A stretch of 64,000 bases of DNA from positions 18,493 to 82,492 of the forward strand of contig JAJZVW010000017.1 in NCBI GenBank assembly GCA_021847015.1. Reading direction: 5' to 3'. This DNA is from Pseudomonadota bacterium (GTDB lineage Bacteria; Pseudomonadota; Alphaproteobacteria; Rhodospirillales; Magnetospirillaceae). Numbering within the stretch: the first letter of the stretch is position 1; each line of letters begins with the position of its first letter. Under the pieces are notes generated by a model. That model did not search any database. It worked only from the letters and a program-made list of their open reading frames with translations, and had not been told where the DNA came from. This document shows positions 36,954 through 44,927 of the stretch, in pieces. A program made the translations under genes and the position numbers.

Positions 36954-38078
36954 TCAGACTCCGCCAACGCTGCCCGCAGTCGGCAGCGACCCCGTCGGGC
37001 AGACGACGTTGCCGGCAGGCGCCTGGATCACCCAGGGCGGCAGCCCGGCCACGGCGTTGATGGCGGCCTCGATGTCGCGCAGGTCGATGGCGCCTCCCGG
37101 CGACCCATTCGTTACGAACAGCGCGGCGATCGCAGCCTCGACCGCGCTCTGCTGCGCGGCGGTGAAGGCGGACCATCCCTGAATGGTGAAATCGACGGGA
37201 TAGGCCGTGGGCGCCACCACATAGACCAGGGCGGTGACAGCCTGCTGCCCGTAGATCGCGTTGGCCACCATAAGCTGATCGCCGGTGGCGACCGTTCCGC
37301 GCGACGATTCGGCGCTGGCGACGCCATTGGTGCCCACGGGAAAGCCGTTGTTCGCGGCCTCGGCCGTGTCCAGCATCACATACACGACGACGGTGCCGAC
37401 GCCGAAGCCCTTGGGGACGGCCCACGCGCGCGTCACGCCCGGCACGCCGAGCGCGTATTCCTCGTATTGAGCGCCGGTGCCGATCTCGCCGGGCGCGGCG
37501 TAGGCCTGGAGCATGCGGCTGCGCAGAGAATCGTCGGGTTCCAGGTCGGCGCCCCCGGTGAAGGCGGTCGAGACGCTGCCGGTGGCGGGAATCCCGACGA
37601 TCGCCTGCGCCAGCGTCATCGGCGTGCCGGCGGCGGTGTCGCCGAAAGCACCGGCCTGCCCCGTTGGATCGGCGTCGATGGCCGCCGTCACCGTAACGGC
37701 GCCCCCGGACGACACGGTTCCCCCGACGGTGACCCTGGCCGTAACGGCGTCGGGACGCACCAGGCCGGCGCCGGCGGGGATCTGTGCTCCAGGCGTGGCG
37801 TTGGAAAAGGTGACGGCTCCCGAGGCCGAGGTGGGCGCCTTGCGGACGACCCCCTTGAGCGCGGCCCAGCCCTCCAGGAACTCGCCCTCGGCGGTGAATG
37901 GGACAGCCTGCTTGGCGATGTAGTCGATATAGCCGTAATGCAGGTTGGCGAGGCCGGCCTGGGCGTCGCCCGTCACTTTCATATTGCCGAATCGCAGCAG
38001 CAGGCCGTCCGAGGCGGCGAGGATGTCCTGGGCCACCTGGACGCGGAGCTGGGACAGTGAAGGACGCAGATACGGCAT
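36954..38078 (-). CDS. Baseplate J / Mu gp47-like protein
   Basis: 374 aa. The N-terminal YGYIDYIAKQAVPFTAEGEFLEGWAALKGV and the central LRSRMLQAYAAPGEIGTGAQYEEYALGVPGVTRAWAVPKGFGVGTVVVYVM are the conserved core of Baseplate_J proteins (P2 gpJ, Mu gp47), which form the baseplate wedge. The stop is at 36954-36956. It abuts the gp46-like gene with a shared base at 38078, consistent with tight coupling. Confidence 0.92.
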   Translation of the reverse strand: MPYLRPSLSQLRVQVAQDILAASDGLLLRFGNMKVTGDAQAGLANLHYGYIDYIAKQAVPFTAEGEFLEGWAALKGVVRKAPTSASGAVTFSNATPGAQIPAGAGLVRPDAVTARVTVGGTVSSGGAVTVTAAIDADPTGQAGAFGDTAAGTPMTLAQAIVGIPATGSVSTAFTGGADLEPDDSLRSRMLQAYAAPGEIGTGAQYEEYALGVPGVTRAWAVPKGFGVGTVVVYVMLDTAEAANNGFPVGTNGVASAESSRGTVATGDQLMVANAIYGQQAVTALVYVVAPTAYPVDFTIQGWSAFTAAQQSAVEAAIAALFVTNGSPGGAIDLRDIEAAINAVAGLPPWVIQAPAGNVVCPTGSLPTAGSVGGV

Positions 38079-38521
38079 CAGACGGTTCCCCAGGCCCAGG
38101 TGAAGTTGAACGCCTGCCGGCTGCCGTCCTGGAACAGGGCGGCCACCGTCAGGCCAAGGGTGGCGGGCGGAAACACCGTGGCGGCGATATCCCAGCCGGC
38201 CACCACGCCGTCATCGAGCAGCCATTGCAGCGCCTCGCGCGCGTAGTCCTGGGCGAGGAGCGCGGTCCCGGCCGTGAGCGTGCTGCGCTCCAGCAGCCAC
38301 AGGCGCGAGCCGACGGGATAGTCGGACCCCAGGTCGCCCCACCAGCCCCGCGCGTCGCCGCTGCCGTCGGTAATGGCGTCGTCGGCCGCGGCGCGGCGGT
38401 CGCTGAACAGGCTGATCAGCGCGGCGGTGTACAGGTCGGCGCCCGTGGCCAGAAGGCCGCCGGAGGCGCTCCAGTCGCCGCGTCCCTGCCGCGGGCTCCA
38501 GACCGTTGTGGTGTCGCTCAT
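38078..38521 (-). CDS. Mu gp46-like baseplate protein
   Basis: 147 aa. LATGADLYTAALISLFSDRRAAADDAI and GWWGDLGSDYPVGSRLWLLERS match phage GP46 proteins, which are related to gpW/gp25 baseplate wedge components. The ATG at 38521 leaves a 10-bp gap to the gp45-like gene. The order gp44-45-46-47-48 matches Mu. Confidence 0.9.
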   Translation of the reverse strand: MSDTTTVWSPRQGRGDWSASGGLLATGADLYTAALISLFSDRRAAADDAITDGSGDARGWWGDLGSDYPVGSRLWLLERSTLTAGTALLAQDYAREALQWLLDDGVVAGWDIAATVFPPATLGLTVAALFQDGSRQAFNFTWAWGTV

Positions 38522-38531
38522 TGACGTCCCG

Positions 38532-39113
38532 CTACATCGTGATGCTGGGGGTGCCGGTATCGCCGCCCTGCGCATCGGGGTGGGGATGCTCGTTGAAGAT
38601 CGTGCGCATGTCCGCCATCGAGCGCGGGGTGGCGGCGTCGCAATTGTCGACGATGTCGCCCGTCACCTTCAGCACCGGGGTATCGAGGATCACCGCGACG
38701 CTGGCCGCGACCGTCACGGTGGTGGCGTTGTTGACCGTCACCGGGGCGCCGTTGGCGTCGATCACGGGGCCCGCCTGGGACAACAGGACCGACCGTCCCA
38801 AGGCGTCGTAGATGGCGGTTTCGCCCGATTGCAGCGACCGCAGCCGGAGCGTCTGATTCCCGGTGGCGATAACGATGCCCGCCGCCCGCTCGCCGCCCAG
38901 GAACACCATGACGGCGTCGCTGCCCGCCGGGGGATTGGAGGCGAAGCCGTATTCCGACAGCCGGGGGAGATCGTCGATGGTCTCGGCCGAGCTGAGCTGC
39001 GCCTGGACGAGTTGTGTTCCTCCGGCATCGTTGACGGCCGTCAGGGTTCCGGCGCCGAATGCGTGCAGCACGCGGTGGAACAGGCGTTCGATGGCGGCCA
39101 GCGGATCGGTCAT
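38532..39113 (-). CDS. Mu gp45-like baseplate spike protein (gpV)
   Basis: 193 aa. An N-terminal OB-like domain (about residues 25-100) precedes a beta-helix-like part and the C-terminal FNEHPHPDAQGGDTGTP. The HxH pair there is the typical iron-binding tip of P2 gpV / Mu gp45 spikes. It pierces the outer membrane during injection. The start at 39113 overlaps the gp44-like stop (ATGA). Confidence 0.88.
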   Translation of the reverse strand: MTDPLAAIERLFHRVLHAFGAGTLTAVNDAGGTQLVQAQLSSAETIDDLPRLSEYGFASNPPAGSDAVMVFLGGERAAGIVIATGNQTLRLRSLQSGETAIYDALGRSVLLSQAGPVIDANGAPVTVNNATTVTVAASVAVILDTPVLKVTGDIVDNCDAATPRSMADMRTIFNEHPHPDAQGGDTGTPSITM

Positions 39114-40213
39114 TGGACGTCTCTCCACACCGGGTAGAGGTTGAACGGCTCGGGCTGAAACGCTTGCGGCGGCATCAGCACCAGGTCGGCATGGGTGCCG
39201 CTCTCGTCGCGCCGATAGGTGACCTCGCCGATCAGCCACGACACCCGGTCGATCTTCAGCGCGGGCAGCGACAGGGGCGCCAGGGTGTTGGGCGTCCACA
39301 GGCGCCCGGCGCCGTCGCGCCAGGAATCGACGGTGGCGCGCACCTGGGCCGAGCGGCCCTTGCGGCGGGCGTTTTCCCAATCGGCGCGGCGCTGGGGAAA
39401 GCCCGAATCCGAGGCGCCCATTTCCGCGATCACCACCCGGCGCCGGTGCCGCGGAACCTGACTGTCGACGGACTTCGCGGCGGGCGGAAAATCTCTGCCC
39501 TCAGTCAGCGGATTCGTGGTGAGGGTGTACGCCAAATACTCGGAAAATCGGTCGTGCATGGACAGCGTGACGACTCCGCGCTCAAGATTCTTGCCCTCGG
39601 CGATGCCCGAGGCCGCCCGGTCCGCGCCGCCGCGCGCCAGGATCAGATTGCCGTCCGGCCCGTCATAGGCGAGCAGCCCGTAATAGCGGCAGAACCGGTC
39701 GAGGACGCTGTACGCCGTTTCGGCGTAGCTGATTTGATATTTCTGGATCGGCCTTCCCCTGTCCGCCACCAGGGATGTCACCGCGATCCCGTAGGGCGCG
39801 GCCAGCTTGCGGGCGACGGCCAGCGTCGAGACGCCGGCCACCTGGCAGTTCGGCCATTCGGCCGCGCAATCCACCAGATCGGCGCATTTGCCCCGACCGC
39901 TGATGCGGATCGAATGGGCGCGTCCCGACAGCGACGGCTCGTAGATATCCACATAGCCGGTGATGACCAGGTCGTCGCCGATGAACAGGGCGACGCCGTC
40001 GCCCGGCTTGACCGACAGTTCGGCGAACTCCCGTGGATACCGCTCGGTCATTTCAATGTCGAAATCGCGCGGCAGGCGCTCGATCCCGGCGGTGACGCGC
40101 ACGCTGGTCCATCCGGTGAGCGCCACCGCGCCCGCACCGGAGGCCGGCATAATCCTCAAGGTGACATCGTCGGGAGCCGGCGTGCCGGCTCCCGACGTCC
40201 GAATGCTGGTCAT
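39110..40213 (-). CDS. Mu gp44-like baseplate hub protein
   Basis: 367 aa. WTSVRVTAGIERLPRDFDIEMTERYP, GDGVALFIGDDLVITGYVD and the later KYQISYAETAYSVLDRFCRYYGLLAY are conserved in Mu gp44 / P2 gpD hub proteins. They form the trimeric hub that holds the spike. The 112-bp gap upstream contains a palindromic site and the 5' end of the divergent secreted protein. Confidence 0.88.
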   Translation of the reverse strand: MTSIRTSGAGTPAPDDVTLRIMPASGAGAVALTGWTSVRVTAGIERLPRDFDIEMTERYPREFAELSVKPGDGVALFIGDDLVITGYVDIYEPSLSGRAHSIRISGRGKCADLVDCAAEWPNCQVAGVSTLAVARKLAAPYGIAVTSLVADRGRPIQKYQISYAETAYSVLDRFCRYYGLLAYDGPDGNLILARGGADRAASGIAEGKNLERGVVTLSMHDRFSEYLAYTLTTNPLTEGRDFPPAAKSVDSQVPRHRRRVVIAEMGASDSGFPQRRADWENARRKGRSAQVRATVDSWRDGAGRLWTPNTLAPLSLPALKIDRVSWLIGEVTYRRDESGTHADLVLMPPQAFQPEPFNLYPVWRDVQ

Positions 40214-40228
40214 GGTCGTGTCCTCCGC

Positions 40229-40243
40229 GCGAACGGCGTTCGC
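40229..40243. promoter_or_regulatory. GCGAACGGCGTTCGC palindrome, site 3
   Basis: A perfect 7+1+7 palindrome in the divergent gap, 16 bp upstream of the gp44-like start and about 83 bp upstream of the + strand moron gene. Confidence 0.62.
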
Positions 40244-40325
40244 AGCGTTTCATTAAAAACAGGCGTTCCATTTTCAACCGTCGATATGTCACCGTAAGAG
40301 GGACATGGTTGAAGGAAGGCGAAAA

Positions 40326-40745
40326 ATGAAGATCTGGAACGCTGTAGCTCTCGTAGCGTTGCTGGCGGCCCCCGAAAGTCGCGCCGTCGCCGACGGCACC
40401 GTCATTGACGGCGTCGGGCATCTTTATTTTCACACGGCCGACCGCGCCACCTATATGTGCGAAAACGCCGAGACCGCAGTTGTGGTGAATATGATCTCGC
40501 ACGGAGCATCGTTTGGCGATCCAACAGCGGAGTCACAGATGATTGACCGATTGGTCAATACCAAAAAATGTCAGCTTCTTCTCCCGGACCATAATATCTT
40601 GGTCAAAACTGCAATTACCGCATATGTCGTCAGCATGAACTATCCCTACTGGGCGGCGGAGATTTACTTTCCGAAAGACAAAAGCGATAAGATTAAGGGA
40701 TATGTTCCCACCGACTACATCTCGTTCATCGGGCGAGCGCCGTGA
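40326..40745 (+). CDS. Secreted prophage 'moron' protein, function unknown
   Basis: 139 aa with a signal peptide (MKIWNAVALVALLAAPESRAVA) and two Cys in the mature part (YMCENAE and KKCQLL) that could form a disulphide. No family is recognised; the C-terminal GYVPTDYISFIG is SH3-like in feel. The start at 40326 follows AAGGAAGGCG. It is on the opposite strand to all tail genes around it, has its own upstream AT-rich gap and lower GC than its neighbours. These are hallmarks of a lysogenic-conversion gene acquired separately. Its 3' end overlaps the gp43-like gene by 20 bp. Confidence 0.7.
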   Translation: MKIWNAVALVALLAAPESRAVADGTVIDGVGHLYFHTADRATYMCENAETAVVVNMISHGASFGDPTAESQMIDRLVNTKKCQLLLPDHNILVKTAITAYVVSMNYPYWAAEIYFPKDKSDKIKGYVPTDYISFIGRAP

Positions 40746-42186
40746 ACTCGCGCGGCATGAAGGCCGGGTGCGGAGGGTTGACCTCGCGGACCAGCTCGTC
40801 GGCGCGGCCGGCGTCGCCGTAGAGGCGCTCGGCCAGGGCCAGGGCCGGCAGCGACGCGCCGAAGCGGAAGACCGCCAGCGGCGCCAGGGCCGCGCCCCGA
40901 GCCGTCAGGTCCGCGACCACCGCCGCCCGCAGCTCGCGCAGCGCCAGATAGGACTGGTCGTCTCCGTTGTCGGCGGCAGTGACCGACTCCGTATCAAGGA
41001 GCGCCGCCACCCGATCGCGCAGGACGGCCGCCTCGGTGGCCGACGGCGGCGTGTAGGCGGCCATGGCGCGGGCCATGGCGGACAGCGCGGCGCGGCGCAT
41101 CAGGGCCGACGCGCCGTCCCGGACCGTGGCCAGCGCCTGACCGATGGCCGACCCCGGAACCGGATCGGTGTCCGCGAAGGCGGCCATGGGCGCCAGCACC
41201 CGGATCGCGTCGGCCGGATTGGGCGTCGCCGCCACCACCTGGGCGGCCAGCGCCACGGCGGCGTCCGCGAGGGCCGATGGATCGCCCGAGGACGCGGCGG
41301 TGGCGACCGCCGCGGCGACCGACGTCGCGGATGAGCGTGCCGCCGCACCCGATGCGGCCAGGGCCGACACCTGGGCGGCCAGCGCCGTCGGCGTGGTGGC
41401 CGGCGTCAGCGGCGAAAATGACGGGGGCGCCACGAAGAAGCGCCCCAGCTCGCCGGGGAGCGTCTGGTCCAAATTGAACAGCGCGGTGGCGTCGTTGACG
41501 GCGCCCTGCGCCATCTGCGCCCATTTGCTGGCGGTCTGGACGGCTTTCTGAACCGTGGTGTAGCCCTGCTTCAGGGAGGAGAGCATGCCGGACAGCGCGT
41601 CGGACTGGGCCGCGGCGTCGGCGGCGTCGGCCGTCATCCCCGTCTTGGCCTGGGTCGAATCGCCGGAGACGGGAAAGACGCGCCGGCCGGCCTCGACGAA
41701 GTCGAATTCGAGATAGAAGACGCGGCCGTGCTCCTTGCGCTCGCGCACCCGCATGGGCGCGAGCAGGCTCACGGTCAGCTCGCCCAGGCTGGGATGCACC
41801 AGGGTACCCGAGCCGGCCGTCTCGGCGGCGGCGATCATGCGCTCGCGCTGGGCCACGACGTCGTCGCCGACGATGAAGCCCGCGACGCGGATCAGACGGG
41901 CGGACCGCCCCAGATCCTCGACCCAGACGGTGTCGCGGAACGGATAATCGTGGACGGCCTGACGCCGTCCGAACCCCTGCTCACCGCCTTCGACGAAGAA
42001 CTGGACGCCGCGCCAGGACGCTGGACGCAGGGTCTGGAACCAGGCGCCGGCCTGCGCCGGAGGATTGCTCCCGCGCAGGCCGGCGATGTCCTGGGCGAGC
42101 TGCGAGCCCTGGTGGCTGATGCGGGCCGAGGCATCGCCGTAGGTCTGGAGCGCCGACAGGGGCGCGAGGCTGGGGACGTTGACCAT
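40726..42186 (-). CDS. Mu gp43-like DNA circularisation / tail protein
   Basis: 486 aa. The N-terminal ~160 residues (PASWRGVQFFVEGGEQGFGRRQAVHDYPFRDTVWVEDLGR ... VHPSLGELTVSLL) are the DNA_circ_N domain of Mu gpN (gp43). The long C-terminal part is Ala-rich and helical. In Mu it is a baseplate protein that also circularises injected DNA. It lies directly downstream of the tape measure gene. Confidence 0.88.
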   Translation of the reverse strand: MVNVPSLAPLSALQTYGDASARISHQGSQLAQDIAGLRGSNPPAQAGAWFQTLRPASWRGVQFFVEGGEQGFGRRQAVHDYPFRDTVWVEDLGRSARLIRVAGFIVGDDVVAQRERMIAAAETAGSGTLVHPSLGELTVSLLAPMRVRERKEHGRVFYLEFDFVEAGRRVFPVSGDSTQAKTGMTADAADAAAQSDALSGMLSSLKQGYTTVQKAVQTASKWAQMAQGAVNDATALFNLDQTLPGELGRFFVAPPSFSPLTPATTPTALAAQVSALAASGAAARSSATSVAAAVATAASSGDPSALADAAVALAAQVVAATPNPADAIRVLAPMAAFADTDPVPGSAIGQALATVRDGASALMRRAALSAMARAMAAYTPPSATEAAVLRDRVAALLDTESVTAADNGDDQSYLALRELRAAVVADLTARGAALAPLAVFRFGASLPALALAERLYGDAGRADELVREVNPPHPAFMPREFTALAR

Positions 42187-44058
42187 TTACGGCACCGCGT
42201 AGTTGGGCATGCTCGATCCGATGCGGGGCGCGCCCGCCCCCGCGCCGTCAACCTTGGCCGTGGCATGCGCGCCGGGGGGCAGCCCGTGAACGGTGACCTC
42301 GACCTGGAGCCGCGACGCCACGGCGCCGGCGATCTGGGCGTCGGTGAACGGCTGCCGACCCTGTTCATGGCGAATCATCGCCGCCATCACGGCCTTGAGC
42401 GTGGAGGGATCGTGCAGGTTCAGCCGCTCGTTGGGCGCGAATCCCGTCTGCCCGGACATGTCACGGACATAGGCATCCACGTCGTTGCCGTCGGACGCCG
42501 GGGCGATGCGCCGCACCAGCGCGGCCAGCGTGCGCACGCCGTGCCTGTCCTGCTGCGCCAGAAGGTTCCCGGCCATGGCCGAGAGCCCCTCCCCGCTGCT
42601 GGGAAATGCGGCGAAGCCGCCCACCACCGGGGTGGTCCCCCATTGGCGCAGGTTCCCCGGATTGTTGAGGCGCAGCCCCAGCGGCATGCCGCGCGGGCGC
42701 CCCAGGAATTTCTCCAACGGGGAGGACCCCGGGACGCGCACGATCGGCATCGGCGCCCCCGACCCCGGGGCGAAGGGCGAATCGGGATCGTCGGAGAGCG
42801 CGTCCAGAAAGCCGCGGGCCATGTCGCGGCCGGCGGCGCCGGCGCGGCGGCGCCCGAAGATGCCGGGCGCGATATCCTGGCGGTGGCGCGACAGCCACGG
42901 GCCGGCGGCGCCGAGCATTTCTCCCAGCTTCCAGTTATGGACGTGGCCGTCCGCGTCGGTTCCCAGCCACGCGCGGACCTTGTCGGCCCAGCCGCCGCCC
43001 ATGGCGGCACGGATCGACGCCGCCGACCCGACGCCCCCATGGGCCTTGTCGAAACCCACCGCCGCCTTGAGGGCGGCGAGGGCGCCCGCGATGGCCAGCA
43101 GCGGGCCGGCCTCGGCGGCGAGAGGAAGCGCCTTGACCAGCAGCTTGACGCCGCCGGCGGCCGTAAGCGCGGCGCCCCCGATATCGACGATCGAGGCCAC
43201 CATGTCCTTGTTCTTCGCAGTCCAGGCGGCCGCCTTGTCGGCCAGCGGGCGCAAGACAGGCGCCAGATGCGCGCCGATGGCGTTGGACACGCCGATGGCC
43301 GATTCGCCCAGGCCGGCGAACGAGCCTTGGAGGGTCTTGGCGGCGGCCACGTCCCGGTCGCTCATGACGCTGCCCAGCCGCTCGGCCTTGTCCGCGAGGG
43401 CGTCCACGCCCGCACCGCCTTGCCGGAGCAAGGGCAGCAGCGAGCGGTCGATCCCGAATGCGTCCAGGATGGTGGCCTGGGTCTGGGGATTGGTCTGACG
43501 GCGCACGGCGTCCGACACCTGACGCAGCATGTCGGCCGCGTCCATGGCGCCGTCCTTGGTGCGGCGCATGACCAGGCCGAGTTTTCCGAACAGCACCAGG
43601 GCGTTCTGGTTCCGTCCCGCCGACGCGTCCTGCATCGTCCGGCCGAGCGTGGACAGGCTGCCGGTCATGGAATCGGCCGAGAGCCCCGACAGCCGCGCCG
43701 CGCCCCCCAGACGCTGGAGATTGCGGGCCGACACCCCCGTGACCTCGGCCGTGTTGGCGATACGTCGGCCGGCCTCGGCCCAATGGGACGCCAGCGCCAC
43801 GGTGCCGGCCAGGGACGCGCCCCCCGTGATCGCCGCCATCGGGGCCGCCACAGCGGCGATGCTTTCCGCCGCCTTCCCCGCCGAGCGGCCGAGATCCAGC
43901 AGCGAGCGCGAGGCGGACGCGAGACGCGCGCCGCCGCCGCCCAGCGTGGCCGACGCGTCGGCCGGCTTCAGGAAGCCGAGCGACCGGCCCACCTTCCGGA
44001 TCACCGACGTGGCTTCGTCCTTGGCGCCGATGCGGATTTGCAGCTTATGGTCGCCCAT
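42187..44058 (-). CDS. Tail tape measure protein with C-terminal virion-associated domain
   Basis: 623 aa. Residues 1-350 are a helical tape-measure core (KLQIRIGAKDEATSVIRKVGR; TGVSARNLQRLGGAARLSGLSADS is a typical TMP block). Hydrophobic helices lie around 290-340. The C-terminal ~170 residues (PLGLRLNNPGNLRQWG ... AMAGNLLAQQDRHGVRTLAALVRRIAPASDGNDVDAYV) match the 'structural protein P5'-like muramidase-associated domain seen in phage virion proteins. This suggests local peptidoglycan processing during injection. The ATG at 44058 follows GGAAG. Confidence 0.87.
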   Translation of the reverse strand: MGDHKLQIRIGAKDEATSVIRKVGRSLGFLKPADASATLGGGGARLASASRSLLDLGRSAGKAAESIAAVAAPMAAITGGASLAGTVALASHWAEAGRRIANTAEVTGVSARNLQRLGGAARLSGLSADSMTGSLSTLGRTMQDASAGRNQNALVLFGKLGLVMRRTKDGAMDAADMLRQVSDAVRRQTNPQTQATILDAFGIDRSLLPLLRQGGAGVDALADKAERLGSVMSDRDVAAAKTLQGSFAGLGESAIGVSNAIGAHLAPVLRPLADKAAAWTAKNKDMVASIVDIGGAALTAAGGVKLLVKALPLAAEAGPLLAIAGALAALKAAVGFDKAHGGVGSAASIRAAMGGGWADKVRAWLGTDADGHVHNWKLGEMLGAAGPWLSRHRQDIAPGIFGRRRAGAAGRDMARGFLDALSDDPDSPFAPGSGAPMPIVRVPGSSPLEKFLGRPRGMPLGLRLNNPGNLRQWGTTPVVGGFAAFPSSGEGLSAMAGNLLAQQDRHGVRTLAALVRRIAPASDGNDVDAYVRDMSGQTGFAPNERLNLHDPSTLKAVMAAMIRHEQGRQPFTDAQIAGAVASRLQVEVTVHGLPPGAHATAKVDGAGAGAPRIGSSMPNYAVP

Positions 44059-44457
44059 CACGGTCTTCCTCCGCCATTTCCGCCGCCCGCGCCGCCCACC
44101 AGCCGATCTCCGACAGGGTCAGAGACCAGGCCTCGCGCGCCCCCCATCCGAAAAACCGCGTCAGGCGCCCGACGAGGCGCCCTCGGTCGCGGTCGCGGCG
44201 GCGGTAAAACCCGCGAGATAGGCCACCGCCTCCTCGTAGTCGCGCTTGCACAAGAGCCGCACGCTGCCGGGCGTGACGCCGGCCACGAAGGCGATCAGCA
44301 GGATGTTGGAGGCCACCGCGGAGGCCGCGCCGTCGGCCTTCTCCATCTCGCCGGCGGTCGGTTCCCTCAGCGTGAGGGACTCGACGGTCTGGCCGGCGAA
44401 GGCGACGGGCTTGCGCAGGGTCAGTACAAGAGGTTCGTTAATCTCGAACATGAGCAT
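44045..44457 (-). CDS. Frameshifted tail assembly chaperone (gpG-T type fusion)
   Basis: Predicted 137-aa product: 84 residues from the gp41-like frame, then 53 residues after a -1 slip at G GGT TTT (44212-44206), beginning YRRRDRDRG and containing TRFFGWGAREAWSLTLSEIGWWAARA. That Trp-rich tail resembles the T extension or GpE-like chaperones. The downstream frame has no good start codon of its own in the right place, and it ends 14 bp inside the tape measure gene. Confidence 0.75.
44161..44457 (-). CDS. Tail assembly chaperone, upstream frame (Mu gp41-like)
   Basis: 98 aa. MLMFEINEPLVLTLRKPVAFAGQTVESLTLREPTAGEMEKAD and LCKRDYEEAVAYLAGF are typical of Mu gp41 / TAC 'G' proteins. Codons 82-84 contain the heptamer G GGT TTT (44212-44206), after which a -1 shift enters the frame ending at 44045. 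The unshifted product ends in TAAATATEGASSGA. Both products are needed in other phages to load the tape measure protein. Confidence 0.85.
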   Translation of the reverse strand: MLMFEINEPLVLTLRKPVAFAGQTVESLTLREPTAGEMEKADGAASAVASNILLIAFVAGVTPGSVRLLCKRDYEEAVAYLAGFTAAATATEGASSGA

Positions 44458-44481
44458 CTCCGACTAGAGAGTTTGAATGGA

Positions 44482-44850
44482 TCAGCTTTCGATCACGCTG
44501 GGACCTTCCCAGTGGACCTCGAAGGTCGCGTCCTCGGTCTCCACCTCCTGGGCTTCCACCGTCCACATGCCGGACCCCACCACCGTCTTGCCGTTGGCCA
44601 GCTCGCAGGTGACGGTGGAATTGGTCATGGCGTTGAAGTTGGCCACCGTGAGGTTCCCGGCATCGCGCAGCTTGGCCTTGATGTATGGCGCCTGCGGCAT
44701 CTCCTTGTAGCCGTGGACGCCGTCCTGCCCCGTCAGGGTCTCGCGCTTGGCCTGGGTGGGACAGTAGGTCAGGTCCCCGGCCAGGAGATAGGAAACGCCA
44801 TCGACCGAGAACTGCGCGGTCCCGGCCAAGCGGTTGGAATTGTCGGTCAT
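44482..44850 (-). CDS. Tail tube protein (Mu gpM-like)
   Basis: 122 aa. LAGTAQFSVDGVSYLLAGDLTYCPTQAKRETLTGQDGVHGYKEMPQAPYIKAKLRD is the signature of Mu-type tail tube proteins (PF10618). The protein stacks as hexamers around the tape measure inside the sheath. It is 77 bp downstream of the sheath gene, with a GC-rich hairpin in the gap. Confidence 0.92.
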   Translation of the reverse strand: MTDNSNRLAGTAQFSVDGVSYLLAGDLTYCPTQAKRETLTGQDGVHGYKEMPQAPYIKAKLRDAGNLTVANFNAMTNSTVTCELANGKTVVGSGMWTVEAQEVETEDATFEVHWEGPSVIES

Positions 44851-44874
44851 CTATGGTCTCCCGTTAATCGGCGC

Positions 44875-44915
44875 CCCTTGAGGGCGCGGCCAAGCGCGCG
44901 GACGCGCGCGCCTGG
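44875..44915 (-). other. GC-rich hairpin between sheath and tube genes
   Basis: On the - strand GCGCGCG-TCC-GCGCGC lies inside a longer GC-rich fold around CCTTGAGGG-type arms, in the only gap between the sheath and tube genes. There is no T-run, so it is not a classic terminator. It may adjust relative mRNA levels of the two abundant products. Confidence 0.35.
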
Positions 44916-44927
44916 CGAGGGGCTCAA

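Noticed and set aside
44045..44251. An independent 68-aa gene between the tail chaperone and the tape measure
   Set aside because: Its apparent start lies inside the chaperone frame with no ribosome site. The in-frame slippery heptamer explains it as a -1 shift extension.
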